Source of the DNA: a virus | DNA length: 24,016 bases | Virus record (IMG/VR): IMGVR_UViG_3300028920_002949 | Location: 1-24,016 of that record | Reading direction: 5' to 3' (one strand) | In this document: positions 1 to 6,794 of the stretch, in pieces | How positions within the stretch are numbered: position 1 is the stretch's first letter | How the letters are laid out: every line of letters starts with the position of its first letter | The notes under the pieces: generated by a model | What the model was told of the DNA's origin: nothing | The model's database searches: none | The model's input: the letters and a program-made list of their open reading frames with translations, nothing else | Made by a program: the position numbers and the translations under genes

Positions 1-381
1 CGATCCATCGAAAAACACCTTTGGCACTTCATCGTTGTAGTCAAGACCAGAGGCATCCCGCGTGAACCCAATCCCGCAATATCCCTTTTCGTTCATCTTT
101 ATACGCGCGCGGAATGCGCCGGGGTTGTTGGTCGAAACTAATGCGGTGCGGACACCGTTGGCGTCCCATACGCCCGCGCCCTTGAACTTGATAACGCCAC
201 TATCAACAGTAACGTTTGTTCCGCTGTCCACTTCAGTCAGGTGGCCGAAATCAGTAAAGTTGTCATCCTGCCATGACTGCTGGAGCTTCAGCCGACACGT
301 GCGACCACCAGAGCCGGGAACGTGCTCCAGCTTATCGGAGTCGGAGAGCGTCAGAGCGTCTCTGAACCAGCGCGTGCCCAT
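1..381 (-). CDS. Phage structural protein, LamG/jelly-roll-like, 3' end outside window
   Basis: An open frame starts with ATG at 381 (MGTRWFRDAL...) immediately after the TAG of the preceding gene, behind a GAGGAGAGG ribosome site, and stays open for all 127 codons to the left edge, so the C-terminus is missing. The visible protein has alternating hydrophobic strands, including VDSGVIKFKGAGVWD and FRARIKMNEKGYCGIGFT, which looks like a beta-sandwich (LamG/concanavalin-type) fold as found in phage tail or surface-binding proteins. That fold is inferred from the pattern only. Base composition is clearly lower in GC (about 52% in 61-120) than the packaging genes, suggesting a separately acquired tail or receptor-binding module. 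It could equally be another beta-rich virion protein. Confidence 0.6.
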   Translation of the reverse strand, partial: MGTRWFRDALTLSDSDKLEHVPGSGGRTCRLKLQQSWQDDNFTDFGHLTEVDSGTNVTVDSGVIKFKGAGVWDANGVRTALVSTNNPGAFRARIKMNEKGYCGIGFTRDASGLDYNDEVPKVFFDGS

Positions 382-750
382 CTACCTCTCCTCGGGAGCG
401 GCCGCCGGGTTGAATTCGCCAGTGGTCGGCGGGTCGCCGATAGCGTCTCTGCGGCGGATGGCCTCAGTACGCACGCGGTCGCGCTCGACAATCATCTCGG
501 CCGCGACTGACTTAGACACCCCCAACGCTTCTAAGTCCGCGCTTGTGACTGTTGGGGCTGTGGCGTAGCCGCCGATTATCTCAGCCTTGAAGCCAGACCC
601 GCCGAGCACGCGATTAGAGCTATCGGTGCGCCAGTCGTCCAGAACATCCTGCGGGTCCTGCTGCGAGGGGCCAGACTCGTCCGCTATGTCGATGGCTTCC
701 AGCAGCGCGTCACAGTAGGCCCGCAGCGTGCGGATTTTGTTGGGGTCCAT
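382..750 (-). CDS. Hypothetical phage protein (122 aa)
   Basis: ATG at 750 is preceded by GGGAGGAC at a suitable distance; the longer frame upstream runs through non-coding-like sequence, so this start is chosen. The protein begins MDPNKIRTLRAYCDALLEAI, is helical and acidic in its first 40 residues, has a short glycine-rich centre (VLGGSGFKAEIIGGY), and ends in a charged helix (EMIVERDRVRTEAIRRRDAIG) with a proline/alanine-rich tail. No family is recognised. It is followed without gap by the structural gene at 381 and preceded by the membrane-protein cluster, so a virion or assembly role is possible but unproven. Confidence 0.6.
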   Translation of the reverse strand: MDPNKIRTLRAYCDALLEAIDIADESGPSQQDPQDVLDDWRTDSSNRVLGGSGFKAEIIGGYATAPTVTSADLEALGVSKSVAAEMIVERDRVRTEAIRRRDAIGDPPTTGEFNPAAAPEER

Positions 751-755
751 GTCGG

Positions 756-857
756 CTAGTCCTCCCACGGCCAGGGCCAGGTAATCACGGCCAGCACCAG
801 CAGCGCGATGATGCAAACCGGCGTTATCCAGTCCGGCGTTGTTACGGCCCCCCGGTG
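756..857 (-). other. Possible small hydrophobic peptide without a canonical start codon
   Basis: Between the TAA at 842 and the ATG at 750 a 33-codon minus-strand frame ends with TAG at 756-758. It encodes the pattern DWITPVCIIALLVLAVIT followed by WPWPWED: one transmembrane segment with an aromatic/proline tail. This composition looks like a genuine one-pass membrane peptide and its end dovetails with the SD of the next gene. However, the frame has no ATG, GTG or TTG before the hydrophobic core; the first such codon is a GTG inside it. Either a rare start (GTA or ATA) is used, a base is wrong, or the gene is decayed. A holin-like or lysis accessory role is only a guess from neighbouring membrane genes. 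Confidence 0.3.
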
Positions 858-1297
858 TTAGCAGCCGGCGCGCCACCGCCCGCGTAGTGGTACGCCAGGC
901 CGCCGCCCAGGGCGGCCAGCAGCAGCGTGGACAGCAGGCTAATCAGCACGCCGGCCACCACCTGGCGCCAGTCGATGCCGCGCGTTGCCACTGCGGCCGC
1001 GGCCTGCGTGTCGGCGGTGCATGCGTGGCGCTCCAGGTGCCGGCCCAGCTCGGTGCACGGCCGGGCCGGGTGCGCGGTGGCGTCGGCGCGGTGGTCAACC
1101 AGGCCCTGGCACGGTTGTGCGGGGTGTAGGCTCGGGGCGTTGACGTGGTCGGCCATCTGCTGGCGCAGGCCGGCCAGCTCTTCGCGGGTCTGGCCCACCA
1201 GGCCCTTGACGCTCGAAAACTCCGTGCCGCAGTCTTTGCGCAGGCCGCGCACTTCGGCCAGCAGGTCGCCAATGCGGTCGGGGGTCTGGTCAGGCAT
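842..1297 (-). CDS. Hypothetical protein with coiled coil and C-terminal membrane anchor
   Basis: ATG at 1297 follows AGGTGACG and gives a 151-residue protein starting MPDQTPDRIGDLLAEVRGLR. Residues 1-55 form a heptad-like helix (DLLAEVRGLRKDC..., REELAGLRQQMADHV), the middle is rich in His/Cys/Pro/Ala, and near residues 110-140 there is a single strong transmembrane segment (VVAGVLISLLSTLLLAALGGG) followed by a short Gly/Ala tail. It lies 7 bp after the multi-pass membrane gene at 1305-1988. A coiled coil plus one C-terminal membrane helix fits several phage lysis or superinfection-exclusion proteins, but no family is recognised and no endolysin is visible nearby. Confidence 0.65.
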   Translation of the reverse strand: MPDQTPDRIGDLLAEVRGLRKDCGTEFSSVKGLVGQTREELAGLRQQMADHVNAPSLHPAQPCQGLVDHRADATAHPARPCTELGRHLERHACTADTQAAAAVATRGIDWRQVVAGVLISLLSTLLLAALGGGLAYHYAGGGAPAANTGGP

Positions 1298-1304
1298 CTG
1301 CGCG

Positions 1305-1988
1305 TCACCTGTCAGGCTGCGACGTCCAGCCAAGCTGGCGCCGGCGCTTGTCCACGTATTTGTCCAGGTCGCTTTCGCTGGGGATGTAGCCTCGCATGTG
1401 ATCGCGGAAGTCCTCCCAACGCGTTTTGGCCCGCTCGCCGGCGCTCAGCAGCACGTCGCCCAGCTGGCGGTCCTTGCGCAGCTGGTAGACCACCCACCCG
1501 CCCAGCAGCAGCGCCACGGCGCCCAGTGCCGCCCACATCACCCACGGGTGTGCCAGCAGCCAGGCGATGCCCAGGCTGGCCACGCCGGCCAGCACGAACG
1601 CCACAACGCCGACCAGGAACTTGACGCGGTAGCCTGCCGCGAACACTACGCCCAGGACGCACAGCACCGCCAGCAGGAAACACACGCCGGCAGTGATATG
1701 CATTACGCGCTGCCGGGCCGCGGCCTCGGCGGCCCGGGCGCGTTGCTCGGCGTCGACGGCGGCCGCGCGGTGCTGGGCCGCGTCGCGCTCCAGGGCGTCG
1801 GCCCTGGCGTGCTCTTTCTCGGCGTGGGCGCGCCACTCCGCGGCGCTGCGGGGCGACTTCCCCTTCTCGGGCATGCGCACGTTGGGCACGCCGGGAATGC
1901 CGCCGCGCGGGGTGCAGCCCCCGCCGGCGATCGCAGCGCCCACCAGCGCCAGCGCGCACAGTACCTCGACGCGGGTTCGGTGTGACAT
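1305..1988 (-). CDS. Predicted membrane lipoprotein with coiled coil and three transmembrane helices
   Basis: ATG at 1988 lies a few bases after an AGGAGGT site, the best SD in this area; the larger open frame upstream is antisense-like. The 227-residue protein starts MSHRTRVEVLCALALVGAAIAGGGC, a signal peptide ending in a weak lipobox. An alanine/arginine/glutamate-rich coiled coil (AEWRAHAEKEHARADALERD...) follows, then three hydrophobic helices (HITAGVCFLLAVLCVLGVVF; FLVGVVAFVLAGVASLGIAW; WVMWAALGAVALLLGGWVVY) and a basic C-terminus (DKYVDKRRRQLGW). It sits at the junction between head genes and the window's left end, with another membrane gene downstream. A lysis (spanin/holin-like) or envelope role is possible; function is not recognised. 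Confidence 0.7.
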   Translation of the reverse strand: MSHRTRVEVLCALALVGAAIAGGGCTPRGGIPGVPNVRMPEKGKSPRSAAEWRAHAEKEHARADALERDAAQHRAAAVDAEQRARAAEAAARQRVMHITAGVCFLLAVLCVLGVVFAAGYRVKFLVGVVAFVLAGVASLGIAWLLAHPWVMWAALGAVALLLGGWVVYQLRKDRQLGDVLLSAGERAKTRWEDFRDHMRGYIPSESDLDKYVDKRRRQLGWTSQPDR

Positions 1989-1993
1989 CACGG

Positions 1994-2353
1994 CTACCTC
2001 CTGATGCGATGCGTCTGCCGCACGACCTCGAGCTCGTCGCGGGCCGCCAGCTGAACGTCGACAAACGGCACGGTCTCGAGCACCTCCTCGCAGGCGTAGA
2101 CCACCCCGTCCAGCTTGTAGGCGTCGCGCGTGTCGGGGCTGGTGACCAGGCCGTCGGTGACCGTGAGGATGCCGCGCCTGACTTGATGTTGCGCGTCCTC
2201 GTACCGCATCTCGGCGACGCGCCCGGGGTTCCAGACCACGTTCACGAGCGTGACCTTGTTGGCCTCGACGCCCAGCGGCCACCACTCCGCCGAGACCGTG
2301 TCGGAGATCTCCGAAGCGGCCTCGGCGAGTTCGGTGTCGGCGAAGGTGGACAC
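1994..2353 (-). CDS. Putative head-tail connector/head completion protein
   Basis: GTG at 2353 follows GGGAGTAG and gives 119 residues. The layout, an N-terminal helix (FADTELAEAASEISDTVSAEWWPLG) followed by short strands (KVTLVNVVWNPG, RRGILTVTDG, DAYKLDGVVYACEEV), resembles the small beta-barrel connector/attachment proteins (lambda FII-like) encoded after the capsid genes. This is an inference from pattern and position, not a firm family match. The stop TAG at 1994 lies inside the SD region of the downstream membrane gene, so the two are probably translated from one transcript. Confidence 0.6.
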   Translation of the reverse strand: MSTFADTELAEAASEISDTVSAEWWPLGVEANKVTLVNVVWNPGRVAEMRYEDAQHQVRRGILTVTDGLVTSPDTRDAYKLDGVVYACEEVLETVPFVDVQLAARDELEVVRQTHRIRR

Positions 2354-2402
2354 GATCTACTCCCGGGACACGGGACACGTGAAGCGGGACACGCGCGCGC
2401 CC

Positions 2403-2927
2403 CTACTCGAAGCGGCCGACGACCTGTGCCTTGCGGATGCGGATGTCGGGCTCGCCGTCGATCTCGGCGACCACGGTCCGGGACGTCACGTCGTTGACCG
2501 TGATGCGCCGCGGCTCGCCCTTGTAGTCAACCAGGAGCTGGTCGCCTTCGGCGATCCCGTCGAGCTCGAAGCCCTCGCCGATTTTGACGAGCTCGAACTC
2601 GCGGGCCGGGTCGACCTCCGGCTCGGCGGGGCCGGTGCCGCTATCGACGTTTGGGTCGCTGACGTCCATCGCGTTCGAGGCGTAGTTGCCGGCGTCCATG
2701 TCCGGAAGCGAACCGCCTTCGCCGTCGCGATCCTCGAGACTGCCGGCGACGACCACCGGCGCGGGCGGCTCGGTGCCGATCAGCTGGCCGTCGGCGTTCA
2801 CCGGCTGCCCCCAGCGATAGCCGCAGCTACCGCAGACCGCGGGCCGGAAGAACTTGTGGTGGTAGGGATAGCGCTCGCCGTTGAATTCGGCTGGGGCGCT
2901 ACACTCGGGGCAAAGCAGCTCTTTCAC
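2403..2927 (-). CDS. Zinc-ribbon phage protein in the head module, function unknown
   Basis: GTG at 2927 (VKELLCPECSAPAEF) is chosen because AAGGAGAG lies 6 bp upstream; the open frame continues further upstream but into a palindromic intergenic stretch. Of 174 residues, about 6-38 form a zinc ribbon with CPEC and CGSCGYRW pairs around a His-rich loop (YPYHHKFF). A disordered acidic linker follows (around DMDAGNYASNAMDVSDPNVD), then a C-terminal strand-rich domain (LLVDYKGEPRRITVNDVTSRTVVAEIDG). It lies between the unknown protein at 3004-3420 and the connector candidate. I do not recognise the family; nucleic-acid or protein binding through the zinc ribbon is plausible. Confidence 0.65.
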   Translation of the reverse strand: MKELLCPECSAPAEFNGERYPYHHKFFRPAVCGSCGYRWGQPVNADGQLIGTEPPAPVVVAGSLEDRDGEGGSLPDMDAGNYASNAMDVSDPNVDSGTGPAEPEVDPAREFELVKIGEGFELDGIAEGDQLLVDYKGEPRRITVNDVTSRTVVAEIDGEPDIRIRKAQVVGRFE

Positions 2928-2955
2928 GTCGAACTCTCCTTTCTCAAGCCGCCGA

Positions 2956-2969
2956 GGGGGCCGGCCCCC
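2956..2969. repeat. 14-bp perfect GC palindrome between head genes
   Basis: GGGGGCCGGCCCCC is self-complementary and lies between the stop of the gene at 3004 and the SD of the gene starting at 2927. In the minus-strand transcript it could fold as a hairpin or act as an RNA processing/stability element. There is no U-tract, so a classical rho-independent terminator is not supported. Confidence 0.45.
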
Positions 2970-3003
2970 GGGTGAGAGACCGGCGCCCCGCACGGCGACA
3001 AAG

Positions 3004-3420
3004 TCATTCCTTCCCGGCCTCGCTCTCGACGAAGCGCTCGTAGAGGTCAATGTGTTCCTCGCCCAGGCGCCCGGCGCGGTCGGCTTCTTTGAGCGCCTTG
3101 ACCAGCAGCTCCATGCCCGCGGTGCCTATCTCGACCTCGGCGGTGAGGTCCAGGGGCACGGGGACCTTCTTGCCGGCGTCGGGATCGAACGCCAGCACCG
3201 GCCGGCGCTGGCCACTCTCTAGATCCGTCTCGATCCGGTGGGTATCGAACATCACCGTGCCGCCGTCGGCGTCGCGGATGTTCCAGCGCGCTATCTCGTC
3301 CTCGCTGGGCGCGAGGGCCATGCGCGTGTCGCGCCGCACGCGCATGGTGGCGATGCTGCCCTTGGGGGGCAGCAGACCGATCAGCTGGAAGCGCTCGCGG
3401 AGGTGCAACTTGACCTTCAT
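3004..3420 (-). CDS. Conserved-type phage head-module protein, unknown function (138 aa)
   Basis: ATG at 3420 has GAGAGGAGAG immediately upstream. The protein starts MKVKLHLRERFQLIGLLPPKG and continues with the pattern (ATMRVRRDTRMALAPSEDEI, ...AEVEIGTAGMELLVKALKEADRAGRLGEEHIDLYERFVE) that I associate with a small alpha/beta protein found in many uncultured siphophages: an N-terminal amphipathic helix, a beta-rich centre and two C-terminal helices. No activity is known to me for this type. It lies directly after the decoration-protein gene, separated by a strong hairpin, and before the zinc-ribbon protein, so co-expression with the head genes is likely. Confidence 0.7.
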   Translation of the reverse strand: MKVKLHLRERFQLIGLLPPKGSIATMRVRRDTRMALAPSEDEIARWNIRDADGGTVMFDTHRIETDLESGQRRPVLAFDPDAGKKVPVPLDLTAEVEIGTAGMELLVKALKEADRAGRLGEEHIDLYERFVESEAGKE

Positions 3421-3456
3421 GGAAACTCTCCTCTCTCTCCCGGGGTCCGGTAGTGG

Positions 3457-3487
3457 CCCCCGGGGCGGCCCAGTGCCGCCCCGGGGG
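3457..3487 (-). terminator. Strong GC hairpin after the decoration gene
   Basis: Bases 3457-3469 (CCCCCGGGGCGGC) are exactly complementary to 3475-3487, giving a 13-bp perfect stem with a 5-nt loop. It sits in the short gap between the stop at 3508 and the ATG at 3420. There is no U-run after the stem on the minus strand, so it may attenuate transcription or stabilise the 3' end of the capsid/decoration message rather than terminate fully. Confidence 0.55.
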
Positions 3488-3507
3488 ATTGCCTCAGTTG
3501 CCCTGGA

Positions 3508-4542
3508 TCAGTCGACGGCCGCGAAGAACGGCACGCGATAGGTCGACCCGTTGACCGAGACGAGGAAGTACCCGTCTGCGGTCGAGTAGGTCCCGGCCGA
3601 TTCCACCGCGCACGCGCTGGCAGCCTCGAACTTGATCAGGTTGACGATGTCCGGGTTCTTCCCGTCGGCCTCGACGTGGAGGATCGAGTCGAACGGGGTG
3701 GCCGTTCCGGCCCCCGCCGCCTGGCAGTCCACGTTGATCGCGCAGAACTCGCCAGTGGGGTTCGCGGAGATCTGCGCCTGCAGGCTGATGACCGACACCT
3801 GCCCGGTGTAGGTCGGCGCGCCGTCGGACTGTCCGCCGGTGGCGTAATCGTCCTCGAACTTGAAGCGGGCCGCGTAGCCGCCCTCGGTGCTGGCCAGCAG
3901 CACTCCGGACGCGCCCTTCATGCCCGCCTCGACCAGCAGAGCGCCCAGCTCGGCAACGTCGAAGCCCGAGCCGGAGTAGCACTGCACGTGCCTGGCGATC
4001 AGCGCTCCTTCCGTCTGGTCCTGCAGGTTCGAGAGGCGCATGCGGCTGGCGGGCTTGCTGGCGGTAGCCAGGCTGCAGCCGATATGCTTCTCTTCCCACT
4101 CGTCCGCGGCGGCCCAGCTCTCGGGGTTCGAGAACGTCCCGATCTTGCGGCCGTTGAGCTGGCTTTCCTTGTTGAGGGCGACCAAGACGTAGCCCTGGGT
4201 GGCCCCGGCCGCGTAGACGGCCGTGCCCATCAGCATGTCGCCGGTGGCGTTGACCGGGGTTCCGGTCGCCGCGCCGGTACCGGCGGTTCCCCCGTAGGGG
4301 TCGCCGTCGCTGTCGAACCAGACGTTCTGTCCGGCGGTGAACGCCTCGTTCTTGGCGTCGACCTTGACCACGCCCTCGACGAGGGCGCCCACCTGGTAGC
4401 CGTTACTGACGTCGGCTTCCAGTACTCCGCACAGCCCGGCGATCTCGACCACGTCGCCGCCGCTCTTGTCGGCGGACGCGGTGTAGTCGAGCACCTTGCC
4501 CGGCTGGTAGATCCTTGCCTTGGGGGCAGCTTCAACTGTCAT
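3508..4542 (-). CDS. DUF2190-type head decoration protein fused to a C-terminal beta domain
   Basis: ATG at 4542 follows GGAGGACAGGG. Residues about 6-125 carry the DUF2190 pattern seen in capsid decoration/cement proteins encoded next to the major capsid gene: ARIYQPGKVLDYTASADKSGGDVVEIAG, a strand-rich centre (VGALVEGVVKVDAKNEAFTAGQNVWFD) and YVLVAL. DUF2190 proteins are usually near 110 residues; this one has 344. The extra part (about 150-344) contains HVQCYSGSGFDVAELGALLVEAG, a VSVISLQAQI strand, and a C-terminal YFLVSVNGSTYRVPFFAAVD motif that resembles other phage virion proteins ending in a short beta unit. The fusion probably coats or extends the capsid surface. The decoration role is by family and position; the second domain's role is unknown. 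Confidence 0.75.
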   Translation of the reverse strand: MTVEAAPKARIYQPGKVLDYTASADKSGGDVVEIAGLCGVLEADVSNGYQVGALVEGVVKVDAKNEAFTAGQNVWFDSDGDPYGGTAGTGAATGTPVNATGDMLMGTAVYAAGATQGYVLVALNKESQLNGRKIGTFSNPESWAAADEWEEKHIGCSLATASKPASRMRLSNLQDQTEGALIARHVQCYSGSGFDVAELGALLVEAGMKGASGVLLASTEGGYAARFKFEDDYATGGQSDGAPTYTGQVSVISLQAQISANPTGEFCAINVDCQAAGAGTATPFDSILHVEADGKNPDIVNLIKFEAASACAVESAGTYSTADGYFLVSVNGSTYRVPFFAAVD

Positions 4543-4594
4543 TGCCCTGTCCTCCTATCCTTTCCGATTCAGAGAGAGCCCGGAAGGCCCCCGG

Positions 4595-6784
4595 TTAAGC
4601 GCCCGCCATGAACACGGCGCCGCGGTGGTCCTGCTGCGCCACGCCCACGTCCTGGTAGCCGCGGAACCCGATGCCGAGGTGCTGCGGCGGTACCCCGACC
4701 TGCTCGATGGTCGGCACGTCCACGCCGTTCAGGAACGCCAGGTCGAAGGCCGGCACGTCCTCGGGGTCGCCGAAGAGGTACCAGCCGGTGGCGCTGGCCG
4801 AAGCGTGGAAGCTGCTGTTCGAGAGGTACGGGGTGCTGAGCGGCACGTACCGCCCGGCGTGGATGTTGCGGCCAGGCTGGATCGCCGCCGCGTCGGTGGC
4901 GCCCAGGGCCGTGACGATCAGGTTCTGGCCCTTGTAGATCTCCTCGGCCGTGGTGCGCAGCTCCGACGGGACCACCAGGAACTTGGCCATGATGACCACC
5001 GGCTTGCCCTGCGGATCGGTCTGCTGCTCGAGGTACTGCACGGCCGTGCTGAGGCTGGTGGTGCTTAACGCGGTGCCCGCACCCGAACCGTAGTTGCCCT
5101 TGGCGCCGGCGAAGAAGCTGCCGGTGTTGGCCAGGATCAGCGTGAAGCCGATCTCCTCGATGGACAGGGCCGCGCCGCGGCCCATGAGCCGCGGGACTCT
5201 CAGGAACGCGCCGAGATCGTCGTTGACGATCATCTGGCGGTCCAGCTCGAAGTACCTCCCGTAGGTGTCGGCCTGCTGGGTGAAGCTCTGCTCGCCGACC
5301 TCGCCGTGCTTCAGCTCCCCGCCCACGGTCACCTTTTTGAAGACCATGTCGCTGGTCAGGCGATAGCGGGTGTGCTGCTTGAAGTCCGAGACCTGGCTGA
5401 TGCCGAAGATCTTGCGGATGACCGACTCCGGCTTGCGGTATGCCTCAAGCATCACCTTGTTGGCGGTGTTGCTGAGGATGCCGGTGAGCGAGAGGGACGT
5501 GGCCGCCGCGCGGATCCAGCGGTCGGTACCCTCCTCGCGGCGCGAGAGGACCACGCCGTCCAGCGCCGCCGCCTCGGCGATCAACGCCTTGAGCGGGATG
5601 CGCCGCATGCGATTCGCGGAGTCCAGGGTCTGCGCCTGGAAGTCGCGGGTCAGCACCTCGTCGCTGACGCGCGCCTGCATGCACATGGCCGCCTCCAGCG
5701 CCCGCGCGTCGGTGGAGCCGTCGACCACCACCACACCGGCGGTAACCGGGGTCACCGCCGAGTAGCTGGCCTCCAGAACCTGCTGCTGGAACTCCTCGAC
5801 GCTGGTCTCTTCGGACCGCGCGGCTGCCGCGAGAGCCTGGACCTTCTTGACCGTCTTCTCGCCCTTGCACCAGCCGGCGGCCAGCGCCCGGGTGCAGGTC
5901 GCCTCGATGCCCGCCTGGCGCACGCGCTCGGCACGCACCGCCGCGGCGGCGGCGTCCGCCGCATCCGGCGCATGGTGCTGCCCGGCCTGTACCGGCTGCG
6001 GCTGTGCCCCGCCGTCCGGATCGTCCCCGGCATCGGCGCCGGCGTCGTCGCCGCCGTCCACCCTGCCGTTATCCCCCGCGGCGGCCTCGGCCTCGAAGCC
6101 CCGCTTGAGGAGCGCGAGCTCCCCGTCGCTGAGCTGGTCGGGGTCGTAGCCGTGCGCCCGAAGCCATGTGTTGAACTCCATTCCTGATCCTCCTACGAAC
6201 TGCGCGGCTACGTTGCCGCTGGTTTTGCCGTCGGCCCCGAGGGCCACGAAACTGATCTCGCGAATGACCGCACCGCGTACTACGGTGAGCGGCCCCTTGA
6301 ACGTCTTGTCGTTGACCTTGACGCTGGCGCCGGCGCGGACCTCTTCGAGAATCAGCGTGGTGGGGTCGGCACCTATCGACGCCTGCCAGGGAAAGCCGTT
6401 CTTCGCGCTGTCCACCACCGTCCGCGCGGCCTCGCCGCCGCCGCTGATCACGCCGCTGGCCAGGATGCGTTTGCCCGAAACCTCGGCCTCGCCGTGCCCG
6501 ACGATCTGGCTGGGATCGTGTTCCAGAAGCGCGCGGATCGGGTTGGCCATGCGCGCGGTCGACAGGTCCACCACCACCCGGCCGTACCAGTTGATCCACA
6601 TCTCGCCGCCGGTGTAGCCCACCATCGTGAAGGTCGGCAGCGAGGGCTCCCCGCCCTCGACGGCCGCCGAGGCGGCGGACACCTGCACCGGCCCCTCGCC
6701 GCCGGCCACCATCCGGAACGGGCGCTGCTGGCGCTGCGCGTCGGCGGCCGAACTGCATACGAACGGTGGCAGGAAGTTGCGCAT
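4595..6784 (-). CDS. Fused prohead protease and major capsid protein
   Basis: ATG at 6784 lies behind GAGGAGC, 10 bp after the portal stop, and encodes 729 residues. Residues 50-200 look like an S78/U35-type prohead protease: LLEHDPSQIVGHGE with His89/His97, then FPWQASIGADP with Ser136 as candidate catalytic residues. Residues 202-330 are a scaffold-like part: a short helical segment (MEFNTWLRAHGYDPDQL), an acidic Gly/Asp/Ala/Gln linker and an alanine-rich helix. Residues 340-729 match the large capsid proteins of protease-capsid fusions, with RYRLTSDM, EQSFTQQADTYGRYFELDRQMIVNDDLGAF, a SIEEIGFTLILAN helix and a final GYQDVGVAQQDHRGAVF segment. The protease would cleave the scaffold during maturation. 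A nested start at 6181 may give capsid subunits separately. Family assignment is firm; cleavage sites are unknown. Confidence 0.88.
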   Translation of the reverse strand: MRNFLPPFVCSSAADAQRQQRPFRMVAGGEGPVQVSAASAAVEGGEPSLPTFTMVGYTGGEMWINWYGRVVVDLSTARMANPIRALLEHDPSQIVGHGEAEVSGKRILASGVISGGGEAARTVVDSAKNGFPWQASIGADPTTLILEEVRAGASVKVNDKTFKGPLTVVRGAVIREISFVALGADGKTSGNVAAQFVGGSGMEFNTWLRAHGYDPDQLSDGELALLKRGFEAEAAAGDNGRVDGGDDAGADAGDDPDGGAQPQPVQAGQHHAPDAADAAAAAVRAERVRQAGIEATCTRALAAGWCKGEKTVKKVQALAAAARSEETSVEEFQQQVLEASYSAVTPVTAGVVVVDGSTDARALEAAMCMQARVSDEVLTRDFQAQTLDSANRMRRIPLKALIAEAAALDGVVLSRREEGTDRWIRAAATSLSLTGILSNTANKVMLEAYRKPESVIRKIFGISQVSDFKQHTRYRLTSDMVFKKVTVGGELKHGEVGEQSFTQQADTYGRYFELDRQMIVNDDLGAFLRVPRLMGRGAALSIEEIGFTLILANTGSFFAGAKGNYGSGAGTALSTTSLSTAVQYLEQQTDPQGKPVVIMAKFLVVPSELRTTAEEIYKGQNLIVTALGATDAAAIQPGRNIHAGRYVPLSTPYLSNSSFHASASATGWYLFGDPEDVPAFDLAFLNGVDVPTIEQVGVPPQHLGIGFRGYQDVGVAQQDHRGAVFMAGA
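6179..6194 (-). promoter_or_regulatory. Internal Shine-Dalgarno and in-frame ATG inside the protease-capsid gene
   Basis: On the minus strand AGGAGG (6194-6189), a 7-nt spacer and ATG (6181-6179) lie in frame with the large gene, at residue 202, just where the protease part ends and MEFNTWLRAHG begins. The spacing is optimal and the SD is stronger than that of the full-length start. Initiation here would yield a 528-residue scaffold-capsid protein without the protease, analogous in principle to lambda's nested C/Nu3 arrangement. Confidence 0.6.
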
Positions 6785-6794
6785 CAGAAGCTCC

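Noticed and set aside
1-2400. Search for an endolysin or Rz-type pair among the left-end genes
   Set aside because: No lysozyme, amidase or peptidase motif was found, so only a cautious membrane-cluster note was kept.
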